DNA of 64,000 nt, taken from contig MU385867.1 of the NCBI GenBank assembly GCA_022497145.1, positions 434,001 to 498,000 of the forward strand, given 5' to 3'. This document shows, one piece after another, positions 41,570-53,938 of this stretch (its first letter is position 1; every line of letters starts with the position of its first letter). The position numbers and the translations under genes are program-made. Source of the DNA: Rostrohypoxylon terebratum. Lineage: Eukaryota; Ascomycota; Sordariomycetes; Xylariales; Hypoxylaceae. The notes under the pieces are model-generated. The model was not told the DNA's origin and ran no database searches. It was given only the letters and a program-made list of their open reading frames with translations.

Positions 41570-43199
41570 CTATTTTACATGAGAAATCTTGAACCCCCCC
41601 GGGCATAACTTCTGAAAGATTTGCTTTGGGTCATACTTTGCAGCCGCATCCCTCATTTTCCTAACATTATCAATGCCATAGCTCCCAAGCACATCCTGGC
41701 TCTTGTCGGCATAATTCATGTATATCCAAGGCAAATTGCCATTTTCAACCGTCGATGCGAACTTCCTAACATCCTCTACCCACGCTTTGACCTTGGGATA
41801 AACGAAAGCTTCTTGCTCTGATGTCTTAACCATCACTATAGCTGCGAATAGAAGGCCGTTGACAGGTTGATCTTCTACCCCCATTATACTGCCACCAGAT
41901 CTCTTCGACAATTCGCAGTAGAGCTTCGGAAGAGGCTGGATTATGCATTGAGTAATGAAGTCGCCATCTGGTATGAACCTTTGGAGTTCTTCAACAAGCT
42001 TCTCGTGGAGCTCTGAGGCTTTTGCGACAATGGTGGCGTCGTTTTTGAGAGTCCCCGTGAAAAATGTGTCACTAATTTCGGTAAGAAAGAACTCCTCAAA
42101 GGCGAATTGGTGTTAAATATAAGTCCTTACTAGTAGTTTCCCGGCGCAATATCATACTCATCAACAAGTCCCGTTATTCTCGTCAATTTTATCGTGTCCA
42201 TGGTGGCTGGCAGAGCCAGGAATTTTTCATATGCCGGGGGTCTCTCCACGCCCGCAAGCTGCGCATATGCCGAGACGATGACAACATCTTTGACGCTGGG
42301 CTATGAATTTACTAGGTTGGCTAAGAAACTTTTACCAATCATCAATGTTTACCAACTTACTAGGCACCTAAGAATTAGCACAGAATGCAGCGTGGATTCC
42401 AGCGACAGATATAGCTACACGTACCTAAATAGGTGAAGAAGAGCAAAAGGTGGCTGTCCGGGTCTGCGTGGGCGTTATCCGTAAACCCTGTGAGCGCTGT
42501 GATAACGTCCGATGTGGCGTGCTTAGGGAAGAAGTTTAGGCCTGCCCAGATCTGTCGAGAGCTATGAGTCTTGAGCTTGAAATTAGTTACCACGCCGAAG
42601 TTGTTAGATCCTCCTTTCAGGACGTGGAATAGGTCTTCATGAGTATCAGCATCAGCGGTGATAATGCGACCGTCGGCCAAGACTACCTCGTAGGCTATGA
42701 CTCCATTACAAGCGAAGCCATGTTTCGCTGCAAGAAAGGTGAAGCCGCCGCCGAGAATAAGGCCCGCCACACCTACATTGCCGTCCCGACCTCCCGCTGC
42801 AACTCTTCCATGTTTCTCCAGCTCGGTGTATACTTCTCGCCAGCGACACCCGGGGCCTACATCGATAGTGTTGGAATCCTCGTCAAATCTCGTCCAATTC
42901 AAAAGCCCTAGATCAATCGTCACACCACCTGCAATGTTATTCGCCCCAGCATACTGGGTATGTCCGCCACTTCGAATAGCAAATTTCTCGTCGGCCTTCA
43001 CGAGAGTCTTGATAATGGTAGATACTTCCTGAGCAGATCTGGGGCGCACGATACAGGCGGGAGTGATCTTCGCTGTGTTAGACCAATAACTATCCTGGCG
43101 CGCCACAAACTCGGTATCAGCTGGTAGAAGCACCTGTATATCCTCTACAGCAAGAGCCTCTACTATATGACACGGGGGTTGAAGGTGGGTGTCCGCCAT
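41570..43199 (-). CDS. BBE-like FAD-linked oxidoreductase, 481 aa
   Basis: Exons 43199-42421, 42295-42131 and 42071-41570. The last intron (GTAAGG to TTAG) is secure; for the first I used donor GTGTAG and acceptor CCCAG because they alone keep frame, although the stronger donor GTACGT lies four bases earlier. PCMH-type FAD domain: CIVRPRSAQEVSTIIKT, IRSGGHTQYAG with His80 at the usual flavin-linking position, GVTIDLGLLN, and GLILGGGFTFLAAKHGFACN. The C-terminus has the BBE motif region WIYMNYAD and YDPKQIFQKLCPGGFK. No signal peptide, so an intracellular oxidase or dehydrogenase. As direct neighbour of the HR-PKS, transcribed towards it, it is a good candidate tailoring oxidase for the polyketide. 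Substrate unknown. Confidence 0.85.
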
Positions 43200-43967
43200 G
43201 GCGCCTTGGATGAACTAAATTAAAGATGTCTGTAATAGTATCGCCAAAAGACTCCCAAAGGCATTTCAGCAACGGTGAGTTTAAGATAACTCATAGTCAC
43301 CTACCCATTTATACCCATATTCCAACACCCGGAGCCATTGATTGTTCCCAATCAGTATCACCAAAAGTACCTAAGCATCGTAAGCATGCTCGAGGATGCA
43401 AAGTAAATATCCATGCTCTGTAAGCATGCAGGTGCATCAGGATTTAGCGCACGGCGTCGAAAACCCGCTAACCATTATAGGTACCTATAGCAATAGATGA
43501 ATGCTGAAGGCAGAAAACAACAGGCTCCAGCTGATCTACAGGGCGGGCTACCTGACATTTCTATACCCCCCCTTTAGCGCTATGGTTTGCCCCTAATCCC
43601 GAGCTTCGCGGGCTCTTATATATAATAGATGAACTCTTAGATATACGATTTAACAATATTTTCTTAATTAAAGTCACTAAATTGTAAGGCCCGTGCTAAA
43701 TCGGGCAGCCCCGACATGAAGCCACCAAACATCTGAAAACTTGGAACCTCATCCAGCAAGCCAGCCAAGAAATAAAAAAAAACCCCGCAGTTGTTCGTAA
43801 CCTCATGCCTCGTGACTTCATCACCCATGCCCGGCGAGCGAGAACCTGCTCGTCGCGACCCCACATCTTTATGCCAAGATAGGGAATATGTAACTGTAAC
43901 TGTGAATGTAAATGTAACTGTAAAATGCAAACGGCAGAAAAAGGTAGGTAGGTAGGTAGGAGCTGGT
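43200..43967. other. Intergenic region with (GGTA)n microsatellite
   Basis: No gene. A GTAG tetranucleotide run lies at about 43944-43961, and alternating TGTAACTGTAAATG motifs at about 43888-43925. Confidence 0.5.
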
Positions 43968-45721
43968 CTAACAACCCCCGTACCTAACCCCCCTCTTCCC
44001 CATCTCCTTCCTCGTGACCGGTTCCTCGGGGAAAACCCACCCCCTAGCCCGCTTCGCCTCGCGCTTCTCCGCCAGCTGCGGCTGCGGCATCCAGTTATCC
44101 CTCGGCAGTGCCTTCCTCCTCGTGCCCTCCGCAGGCGCGCCGATCTCCGCCTTCCACGCGACCATCCCGGTGCCGTTGCCGAGACACAACCCGTGTCCGT
44201 TGACGCCCTCGTCGCCGGCCATGACGCACAGGCCCCACAGCGCCAGACACGCCGTGAGCGGCTGCTCGCCCTCCTCGGCGGTTGCGTTGAGCTGCACGCT
44301 GGCGACCTCGACGAACCCGAAGTGCGGCGTCCCCTCGGCGCCGTTGCGGCACACCACGAGCTCGATCTCCGTGAGGATGAAGCCGTAGCGCGTGCCGTGC
44401 TCGCGCATCATGTGGTGCAGGTGCGCGAGCCCCCGCAGGTACTCCACCCGCTTGATGTTGCCCTCCACGCGCATGCCCGTGTTGAAGCGGTCGAAGCTCT
44501 TGACCAGCCCGACGACGCGCGCCGACGGCTTACCGCCGAAGATCGCGGCGGCGGTGGAGGACTCGCCGGCCACGTTGGCCACGAAGAGGTGGTCGTTGGG
44601 GGAGTTGGCCTTGGCGGCGGCGCCCGTGGGGACGCTGAGGTGCATGGGACGTTGGGAGGAGAGTGCTAGGGCCGAGTTAAGTTTGGGGAGGTAGTAGGAG
44701 GCGTATATGCTGTGGAGTGCGGCCTCGGTCTCCGGGTGGCGTGAGTTGGTTGAGGGTTGTTGGAGGAGGGGCTGAGGGACCGGGCAGTTGAGGAGGCCCG
44801 AGGCGCCCGGGAGCGAGAGGATGGTCTCCAGGTTGAAATTAGACCAGGACCGGATCTGGCGGATGTCCCACCAGAAGTGCTTGGTGTTGGGATCTCTCAG
44901 AGGGAATGAGATTGTGCGGACTAAAGAGGGGGCGGGGTTGGATGTGGAGAGGTAGTTCATGAGAGTTGTGGACGGAGTTGGGTCAGGTGTGGGTGTAGAT
45001 GAGAGGCTCAGTGGAGAGGGAGCTCGGGGAACGAATCCGAAGAAGAATTGGTCATTTTGGGGTTGAGTTACAGCCGAGACGTATGTGGGCATCTGGCGGT
45101 AAGGAAACCCGTATTTCTCAAGCACCGCGCCATCGAGGCTCACGGCTGAAGCGCGGCGGGAGTGGGCCATGCTATCTTGGGGGAGTGTGACCGGGGAGCA
45201 TAGAAGCGATTGTGACATGGTATTTTGGTCATCTACGCCCGGGAAGAATGCGTTTGAAAATTGGTTCAATGTTTCCGGGTTAGTGAAACTCCGGGCATGC
45301 GTGGGGCGGAAAGCTGCGCGGCGGCGGCTAGGCTTGGGAGTCGGCGCAGGAGAAGTCTTGACACGCTTTGGGGGCGAGTCGATAGCCTGGTCCTGGGAAC
45401 GGATCTTAGGTAGTAAGATGGGGCCATGTTGACGGATTGGAGGTGGCGAGCACGACGGCGTTGTTACACGAGTGCTGACGGAGTCGGAGGGCGACGACTC
45501 GATAGTAGAACAGTAAGAGCTGTACGAGCTTGAGCGAGCGTGTCCGGGATTGTAAGAAATATCCAGGAAGGACGGGTCAAAAGAAAAGCTCGGCGGTGTG
45601 GTAGGCTCGCATGTGGGAAATATGAAGTCAAAAGACATGTCTGCTGCCAGACTGCGTGAACGCCTGTTAGTTACATCTCGCTGTGTTATGAGCAGAGCGG
45701 CTTCACAACTCACGTAGCCAT
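43968..45721 (-). CDS. Conserved-looking protein of unknown function, 567 aa
   Basis: Proposed exons 45721-45714 (ATGGCTAC) and 45663-43968; the mini-intron has donor GTGAGT, branch CTAAC and acceptor CAG, and the join reads MATRSRSLAADMSFDFIFP. The first 270 residues are Ser/Pro/Thr-rich and probably disordered, with a basic PPKRVKTSPAPTPKPSRRR tract that could be a nuclear signal. The C-terminal 300 residues look folded: FPLRDPNTKHFWWDIRQIRS, then SYYLPKLNSALALS, NIKRVEYLRGLAHLHHMM and RYGFILTEIELVVCRNG. The tail GFILTEIELV...GFVEVASVQL resembles a beta-rich sensing or binding fold. I cannot name the family. Coding DNA is G+C-rich. The gene has a very long empty upstream region (4.1 kb), often seen for regulators. 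Confidence 0.7.
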
Positions 45722-48700
45722 GTCGATGTTTATGTATGCGTTCTTGTCTGCTCAGACAAGAACTAGACGATTACAGATTATAGAGTGAGTGTGTATAGGA
45801 GAACCGGCTCCAGATGCGGTTTGTCTAAGCGACTAGTATGCTGAAGATGCTATGCTGTGAAGCGGGGAGAAATCTTGGGTCGCGTGACTGGCGGCCTGCC
45901 TCAGGAGAGAGATCTAATAATAAGAAAGAAAGAAATGCAGGCTGATCCTATTAGATCAGAGAGTTGATACTGAAGAACTGGAACGAAAAGGGAACGGATG
46001 GAGGAGGAGGACCGGTCCTCTTATCCTCGAAGATGGATGGCCGGGCTTGGATGGACCGGGATACCAATCACCTCGGCGAAACTCGCCTTGCACTAAACGA
46101 TGATGTATTCCACAGATGCAAGATGTTCAACCTGAAACTTGGGGAAGCAGACTAGAATTCGGACTTAGAGGTATCATTCATGTACGTAGTGCGGTACGTG
46201 GGAGCCCGAACGATCAGGTCGACGGGGCCAGGTCAAGTCGACCCATAGCAAAAGTTGTTGTAGGGGGGTAGGTGGGCTGGCTGGTGGGCTGGTGGGCTGG
46301 TGGGTACTAGGTAGGTTGGCTTCGGCTCGATAGCTCTGCGGCTACGCGGTACGTATTTTTGATCTTTAGCGCATGGTAGCATTGGAAGAATCCACTATTA
46401 TACGGTAAGCAAGAATTCCACCTAGCACGTTGAGATCTGCGGGAAATGGGCGGCTACGGCACAGTACTGCGTATAATGCCCATAATGCTCGGCTTGTAGC
46501 TCCGTAACAATCCCTGCCACAAGAATCAATCGTGGGTACGACGATCCGACCTATCAGATCTCGATGCTGGGGTCTGCGTTACTGGATGTCAAATCTTGAC
46601 AGTGAATTAGATCATAGATACTAGCACCGTCGTCCGCCATCCCTCCACATTCGGTATAACGATCCACTCTTCGTGTTCCCATATTGGTAGATTGGTGGAA
46701 TTCGGGAGTATTCTGTGTTCTCGATAGACAGAGATGCAGGCATGTAGAGTTGAACTAATCCATATACCGCCATTGTGACTCATATCAGAAATAGACACAT
46801 GTTCCATTTGTGCATTGCATTAGTTCGGCTTGTCTCCGTCGTTTGTGTGGACCCGATATGCATCCCCGGGCTGGTTTTTGCATGTACATCTGCATAACGC
46901 CAGAACGACGCGGGCGCGCCACACGATCGTGAGCGAGGCACGCTTCTTGCTGCATACGACCGTGTTCTGCACGCTATAGCGAACGGGATCGCGACACACA
47001 GCCACTTTTCCTACGCCCTGAGACTTTCTCGAAATTCATATAATTTTTCTTGTTTGTTATTCGAGAACCATCATATTGCCGGTGCATCTTAGCACTTAAT
47101 TTGATATCGTTAAAATGCGTCGCATCGCACTACACGGAGAAGAGAGGCGGCGCGCACTCCGCTTGCTACCCAATGTTCTCAACCGCGCACTCCGCCACAG
47201 GAAAGTCGAGATTCCGGGATCCTTCAAGCTGGTCGGCTGGTCGGCAGCGTTCGCCAAAAACGGCAACAGATTTTGGTCAAGACTCAAGAGTGAAGAGTGA
47301 AGGCCAAAGACCAGAAAGGTATTTCTTGATCGCCGAGAGATCTGTCATGATGCAATGTGCGCTTGCGCTTAAGCTTAATTTCCACAGTTGACCAAATACA
47401 GCTGAAGGGTGCCGGGAGTGTTTTGCTTCATTTCAGTAACCGCTCGCCAAAATTAATTGCCGAGACCAAAATAGTGATGAGAGACCAGCTTTGTGATAAG
47501 ATAGGGCGACGAGCCAAGCCAAAAAAACCAAAAAACCAGCCACCTGGACACCTCGGCTTCCGTTACGTCCGTGCATATAGTGGGGAATTGGGGGCAGATG
47601 AACAGGTAAACGCCTAAGTTTAGCGCAAGAAATTGATTTGCGCGCGTCTATTTACAGAGTTCGCCTAATTTGACAGTTGCATCCTCCCCTCCATCTCTTA
47701 AGGTGAGCCCAAAGGAGTATTCGGTGAATACTACTATGTATGTACAAGTAACCAAACTCAATTTAGAACGCATTGAACATTTCACCGGCCCCGCTCTCAA
47801 CATTAAGAGAGAAAAAAAACCAAGCATAGAACAGCGCGAGACGAGGCAAGACAGGCGCCCAAAAAGGCCACGATCGAAACGGGTGAGCTTTAGGTCATGT
47901 TCCACAGCATTTTTTTTTCTTTTTTTCTTTAAACTCCGATAGTCATACTAGTAATCTATCTGTATTGACGCCGCACGTAAGCCATCCATGTGGATTTCTC
48001 GATATGTGAGGATTACTCGCATTCGTGTTCTTCAGCGGCTATATTGATCATCGTGAGATCACATCCGTATGATAATCGTCCTTGGTCTTGCCTCATTAAG
48101 ACTTGGGGCCGGCACTCATTAATGTCGAGTAGTCTTAATGATCCTTTCGCAAGCTTCCTCAACAAAAAAAAAATCTTCATCATTAGAAATGTCCGGCTGC
48201 AACCTGAATCACCTTCATCTTCGACCAAATATGAGAAGCGCGCTTAATCTGAACGACATCCGTGGACGAACGTGGATCCACGGACCGCGATCATATGGAT
48301 GCGAAAGTGGATCCGGATCTTTGTCGGCTGCGAAGAGTTGCAAGAGTTGCTAAGAAAGGTAAAGCCTGAAGGAAATAGCTGCACAGCCTCCTCCGGCGCG
48401 TAAATGCCACGAAAGAATCGCCGTGTGCTGCGAGTCCCACATCCGGAAGACCCCACCATCCCCGCGCTCTCTCCTGATTCGCCGATCCCCCCACCTCCAC
48501 AGCAAGTAACTCCAAGTAGCTTTTTCGCAGCTACCGCGACGCGTCAAGATTTCTGATTGGCTATTACCTTCCGACCCCGGTGACAAGTAAATAGCGGGCG
48601 GAGGAAGGTGGGAGGGGGCAACAAACATGAGCAAGAAAAGGGAAGAGAATGTTTCGTTTCATGTCTATTTCATGTCTATTCCCTTTTGGGCCGACGTTTC

Positions 48701-49844
48701 AGATCGACGCTGCCGGGACGAATCTCATTCGCTGACAATGTCTTCTGCCGCTTCCCGTTTACAGTAGCTTCAGGTAGCTCAGGTCTCTAGCTTCTTTTCT
48801 CCACGCTCGAGTGAGTCATCTTTCCCTGCTATCGCATGCCTGCATGCATGGGGGTCATATGTTTGTCTATCTCGGCACGACTTCTACGCAGGAGTCTTCC
48901 ACGCGATGCAATGATATTCGCCATCACGATCAGATTACGGGTCATCGGACTTACGTATTCGGAAACGGCTGCGTTGGTATGAGCATGAGTAACAAGGCTT
49001 ACGGTGTCTAGTGTTAAGATGATAAGGCGATATGAATATCAAGTGGCTGGGAACGATTCTGCTCGCGACCCTCAACGTGTGTACGAAAAAAAAAACCTCG
49101 CCTCAACAAATTTGCAACATGTTTCTTGGAAACATTCACCTAACTGCCTAACATGTTGACCTTCGGTATGCCAGAATAAAAAAAGAGAAACACCAACATG
49201 GCCGTTTGGTCGATTACAAAGGATTACCTCTCGGCTGATTGGTCGCCCGGCATGAGGTGCCGAGAATTACGACGTAGAGGCAAAATGACCCCAGGATAAC
49301 CACTATAATCTCTATATGTAACGCAGTAGTGTGCAGAGGGATAAGCTTTATTTTGTTTCCCGTGGTCATTGTTCTGCGGCCGGCTTTTTTTTCCCCTTTC
49401 GATTCTTTAGTTTGCGCCTCGCGCCTACGTAACTTGGGATGGATGCTCACTAACCGGTCGTCCAACTCGGCCGCCGAAGCGAAGCGCCCGTCGATGATCA
49501 GGCCTGTTTCAGATCAGCAAAGCCACTTTACCACAGCTGAACAAGGTTGTAAGGCATCGTAAGTCGTCGTAAGTTGGGTATAATATCACATTGGGTTGCC
49601 TCCCAACTTTTCACGTTGTTACTTTACCTAAATTTTTGAGATGGTACAATATCATGTGAATGTTGATGAGTAAATCGTGGCGCCAATACGGAAAGGCTAG
49701 GACCCGGATCGGATGGCACACACACGCAAGGATAGACGGCAACTATTGTGGCGATGATAGTTGCAATGAGTTCAGGATTGCTATACAGCGGCCTTTTACT
49801 GAGGTGTCCCGAGTTACCACCCCAAATCGTCACCGAGATCTATT
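45722..49844. other. 4.1-kb gene-free region
   Basis: The largest gap in the window. I find no protein family, RNA gene or transposon in it. Contents: a GGCTGGTG-type minisatellite at 46262-46302, an inverted repeat CATTAAGAC/GTCTTAATG at 48094-48140, and several poly-A/poly-T runs (47910-47935, 48163-48171, 49085-49094). Scattered open frames of 60-94 codons have no conserved look. It could be the regulatory region of the 567-aa protein gene, or host non-coding transcripts. Confidence 0.45.
46262..46302. repeat. GGCTGGTG minisatellite
   Basis: Short tandem array of GGGCTGGT-type units upstream of the 567-aa protein gene (GGTGGGCTGGCTGGTGGGCT and following copies). Confidence 0.7.
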
Positions 49845-52800
49845 CTACTCTCTATCCACAAACGCCTCGCCGGATGTACTAGATTCGCCCTCCGCAGGAT
49901 CCTTACCAACGCCATTTTCGATTACCGCGCCCTCTTCATTATTACGAGCATCTGAGTCTTGGGGCCCCTTACCCATGCCCAAATCCAAATCTTGTAGTTT
50001 CCGCTGTGCCCTGCGTAGGCCTCGAAGTCGTTCACGTTCCAGGATGAGCATGCCTTTGGCGAATTCCCGTATGGCTTTGCGGCCCATACGTTCGTGCATC
50101 TCCTCCCATCCCGCCAACTCACTTGCTACTGTCTGTTGCGTGTACCGGAGTTCTTTGCTCAAAGTATCCACCTCAGTCTGAGCGCGCCTTGCTTTCTCTT
50201 CCCTTTCCTCGTTGATCCGTTGGCGTGTTTCGTCCAATAGCCCGAGGGGCCACCTTGTTGAGCGTGAAACGGAATTATAATTACGTTCTATCGCCTTGCG
50301 GCAAGATACAATTTGAGTGACAAGTTGTGGTGGCCGAGATAAAGACGTGAGCATAGCCTGGATGGTAGATTGAACAGCTAAGAAGGAATTATGAAAAAGG
50401 TACGACGGATTAGATTGTGGTGGTATAAGTGTGTAAACGTAGGCCTCGAAGGCAGAAATATGAGTTTGCGGTACAAACGCAAGGTTCGCGACTTGTCGAG
50501 AGACTTCACCCGCCGCATCATAGAAATCTACAAATTAGTTAGAATTTAACGTCACGAATTCAGGAGTGTAGCTTATTACCATTGGCAACGACGCCGAGGG
50601 TATTAGCCCGCCGCGCAACACTTTTAGTTGAATAGTTGACACTGCGGACCATATCCCGGGCGTGGTCCACAAACTGTTCTACTTCACGGATGTCTTCTAA
50701 AGGCTCGAATTCATCCCTCACTTTCTCCGCTCTGGTCGCAGCCTTTAAGCGACTACGTTGTTCTATCATATCCGCCTGCACATCGGGTACCAGGAAGAAC
50801 TCCCATAACATCTCATGAGTCGCAAAGGTAGGGTGAGCTAGTAAAATTTTCAAAAAGGAGTCCGTTCGTATTTGAAGGTCTTTCAACATGGCTCTTGAAG
50901 GCTTTGAAGGGATCTGGAATGGTGACCGCTGAGTGGTAATTTTTGGTATCCACGATGCTGGGTTCTCGATAGATAGTAGATTAGCTAGGCGCTCGAAATC
51001 CGCAAAGGAGCGACGACATGTGGTAACACTGTAATTCTCTTTGTCTACGGGGGCACCCGATTTGAGAACAAGTCGGATAGTAGCATCTTCAACGAAGAAT
51101 GACCTGACAACACCAGTAATACGGCCGTCATCAGCGGGCGGCATAGTAAATAGCGTCAGGTCATCGATCCTATTGCGAACATCGTCGTCCTTTGCTAACT
51201 CCACTGCGGTGAGTCCACGCAGCTCCTTGGCATATACATCCACTCTCGGATCCGAATACATGGCTCTAACCATTTCAAAGCGACCATATTTACTCGCTAC
51301 CATCAGAGCGGTAAACTTCTTGTCATTTGTCGCATTTACATCGACGTCGCACTGTATTAAAATTTTGAGCGCCAATTGATGATCATTGACGATATGCAAG
51401 AGGGTGTTTCCCTTCAAGTCGACGTGCTGATCCAAGTGAAGTGGCTGATTATCGCCTTGCGCTTGTGTGGCTACTTCGAGACCAGCCTCAACCATGTCAT
51501 GATAATTCTGGTGGTCGTACGAGCGACAAAGAGCAAACAATGGCGTTTGGCCATTTTTATCCCTTTGCCGCCAGGGAAGCAATTTGCCGATGCGCGCGAT
51601 TAGAAACGGCGCGTGGAATAGGTAGTGTGCGACACTTCGTCCCCGACAGTCTTGCAGGGATAAATAATTCCGAATCTGCGGCTCGGAAGTCGACGCCACG
51701 ACGAAATCGAGGATGACATTGATTAGATCGGTGTGACCAAGTTGAACTGCAGCGCTTAACAAGGAAGTGCCTTCGTTATTACAGTCGTCCAGAATAGCAC
51801 TGGCCGGGAAATAATCTTCGAGTGAAAATAAGTATTTTAATACTTCTGCCCGGTTATTTTGAACAGCCATCATCGGAATTGATTCACCAAATGCATCTTC
51901 GGTCTGGCACAATCGTTCAATCGAAGTATCCCCCTCCAAGCCGCTTCCAAGTGTGACAACGCTCCCAGCTCTGGAATGATAAGAATATTCGGAGCCACTT
52001 GACATACTCCTAGTATCCATGGAGACTCTCTTAATCCTCTTTGCTGAAGGGGTTGAAGCATCATTCGTTGCTTGGCTCTGAAATGGGAAGACATGGCTTA
52101 GTCCTGATCCCTTAGAATAAGATTCCGAGGGAGTGAACACTGTTGAGGATCTCCTACTCGATGAACCGTTAACGATGCTCCAACTAACCGAAGGTGCATG
52201 GCTTGAAATTGGGGACGAGAGGCGTTCTTCGTTATCAGTAGAGTCCGCGTCCGGGTCCATCATTCGCTTGAGTTCGTCCATGTCGCCTCTTTTAGCCGCA
52301 TCCCATAGTGCTTTATTTCGACGGCTTGCTCTTCTTAAGCTGCTTGAGTCTGTAGACAGATACGAAAGCACTGCTTCAAATGTGCTGAGGGCGTACCCTA
52401 TCTCGCCGCTATCCACATCGTCGATAAAGACAAAATGCTTTATATAGATTAGTCGAGCTTGGAGGTGTTTTACGCCAGATCGGATTAACACAAATAGCAG
52501 CAAAGATACCAGCGTATCGGCATTGACGGTGATGGTGGGCTTTTCAGATGCCGGGTTCGATTCAGCACCTGGCCGCGGTTGCTCAGTCAGTTGCGTAGCT
52601 GCCTTCATCGTTGACAACAGAATTTCCATCATTTCTTGCGGAGACATGGATGAATTCATCTTACGGAATTCGTCAACTGCGTGGCCGAGTCTAACCGTGA
52701 GTTCGTGTTTGGCTCGAGGGCCGCCTTCGATGAAGATGCCTAATTGAGAGATATCGATGAATTCCATTTGCCGTATTTTTGCTTCCAGCTCAAGGTCGTC

Positions 52801-53938
52801 CGGACGTCGCATCGCAGCTAGCCGGGGCCAAATGAGATTGTGAACATTCTCGCTCACGTAACGTTCGATAAGTCGTTCGACGACTGGCCCAGTAAGTTCA
52901 GTCGTCGCACCCAGCATGGAAAGCTGCTGCTTATCAACGCTTTGGAATAGGTCAATTGCATTGGTTACCGCCGTCTCCAACGAGGCTCTCATAACATCTT
53001 CGTCATCTTCGGCGTAGAAATTCTCGGTCGGCCGAGAGTTTTCTTGACCATCCAAACTGGTCCTTCGCGCAGACAGACTGTTGGAACGAGCCCTTTTCAT
53101 AGCGGTCACGATCGGACCGTCCGGAAGTGGATCGGGGATGTGCGTCGCAGACGGCGGAGGTGGCAACGGCCTCTCGAAGATTATCGTGAATTCCCTAAAC
53201 AGCTTTTCGAGCCCGTGCTGCATTTGTCTTGCGATCATGGGGAAATGATTTAGGAGATCATGAAAACTCCGGATTTCCTTCTTCCGTGGTAAGCTCGGTT
53301 CGCCATTCTCGATCGCGGCCACTTGTTTGGCTTCCGCAAGCTTCTTTTTAGCCATGCCCTCTATGAATATCGCACGTGGTATCTCCCTGTCTGCCCAGAT
53401 GCCGATCAAGGGCCGTGAAATGTAGTATATTAGCCATTGCCGTGGTTCGATGGTATCAGCATACCAAATGGCGTCATTTAGTAGTTGTGCTTGCGCGAGT
53501 GTCTTGAACCCTACGGCGATACAATGTTAGAGACAAAAAACAAGTCGCCGAAATGGACGAAACTAGGTAGTCCGACTGCATTGTTCAAGGTCTTCACCTA
53601 CCCTTGTTACTATAAATAAAATTGTCCTTGATAACAACGCTACGCCCATTTAATGTTGAATATTGTTTTGGCTTTCCTCTCTGTTCGCGCAAGTTTCCAA
53701 CGCTGTCCTTCCCTCCCGCAGCGGTCGCCGGACTGGGAATTCGGAGTACATGACTTCCCAGAAAGTCTTCAGATCCTACTATATCTGACAAAGACAGGCC
53801 ACTTTCAGTCTCGCGGGAGGTAAGGAAAAACTCGGTAGTCGGGACTAGGAGAATATGGTGGTGAATGGGCGTGCACTGGGTGACGATAGGAGTTCCAGGT
53901 TTGAAGAAAGAGGCTAGGAAAGGATTCAAGGGTTGCAT
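49845..53938 (-). CDS. VPS9-domain, ankyrin-repeat and PX-domain protein (Vrl1/VARP-like Rab GEF), 1,316 aa
   Basis: Exons 53938-53602, 53510-50580 and 50527-49845; introns GTAGGT...GTAG and GTAATA...GTAG (branch CTAAC) keep frame, giving 1,316 codons. Order of domains: N-terminal region (1-330); VPS9 domain (about 340-515), with the catalytic-Asp context NADTLVSLLLFVLIRSG and GEIGYALSTFEAVLSYL; ankyrin-like repeats (about 625-890: NEGTSLLSAAVQLGHTDLI, KGNTLLHIVNDHQLALKIL, KKFTALMVASKYGRFEMVR); PX domain (about 910-1025: SVTTCRRSFADFERL, PSKPSRAMLKDLQIRTDSFL); and a C-terminal coiled-coil, BAR-like region (1130-1290). This layout matches yeast Vrl1 of the VINE complex and animal VARP (ANKRD27), which activate Rab5/Rab21-type GTPases on endosomes and help form recycling carriers. 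Intact; a role in endosomal sorting is inferred. Confidence 0.85.

Noticed and set aside
41570..43199. Idea that the intact and broken BBE genes are a recent duplication
   Set aside because: Their shared motifs are only family-level and their C-terminal regions differ (YDPKQIFQKLCPGG versus YDPEILLWTHTAVG), so they belong to different subgroups.
44193..44669. 158-codon + strand frame opposite the 567-aa protein gene
   Set aside because: Antisense shadow in G+C-rich coding DNA; His/Val/Ala-rich without domain features.
47050..47942. Several + strand frames of 60-113 codons in the 4.1-kb gap
   Set aside because: Overlapping frames with Arg/Lys or simple-sequence bias; no consistent splice model or motif.
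48094..48140. 9-bp inverted repeat CATTAAGAC/GTCTTAATG
   Set aside because: Short arms with a 29-nt loop in AT-rich DNA; expected by chance at this scale.
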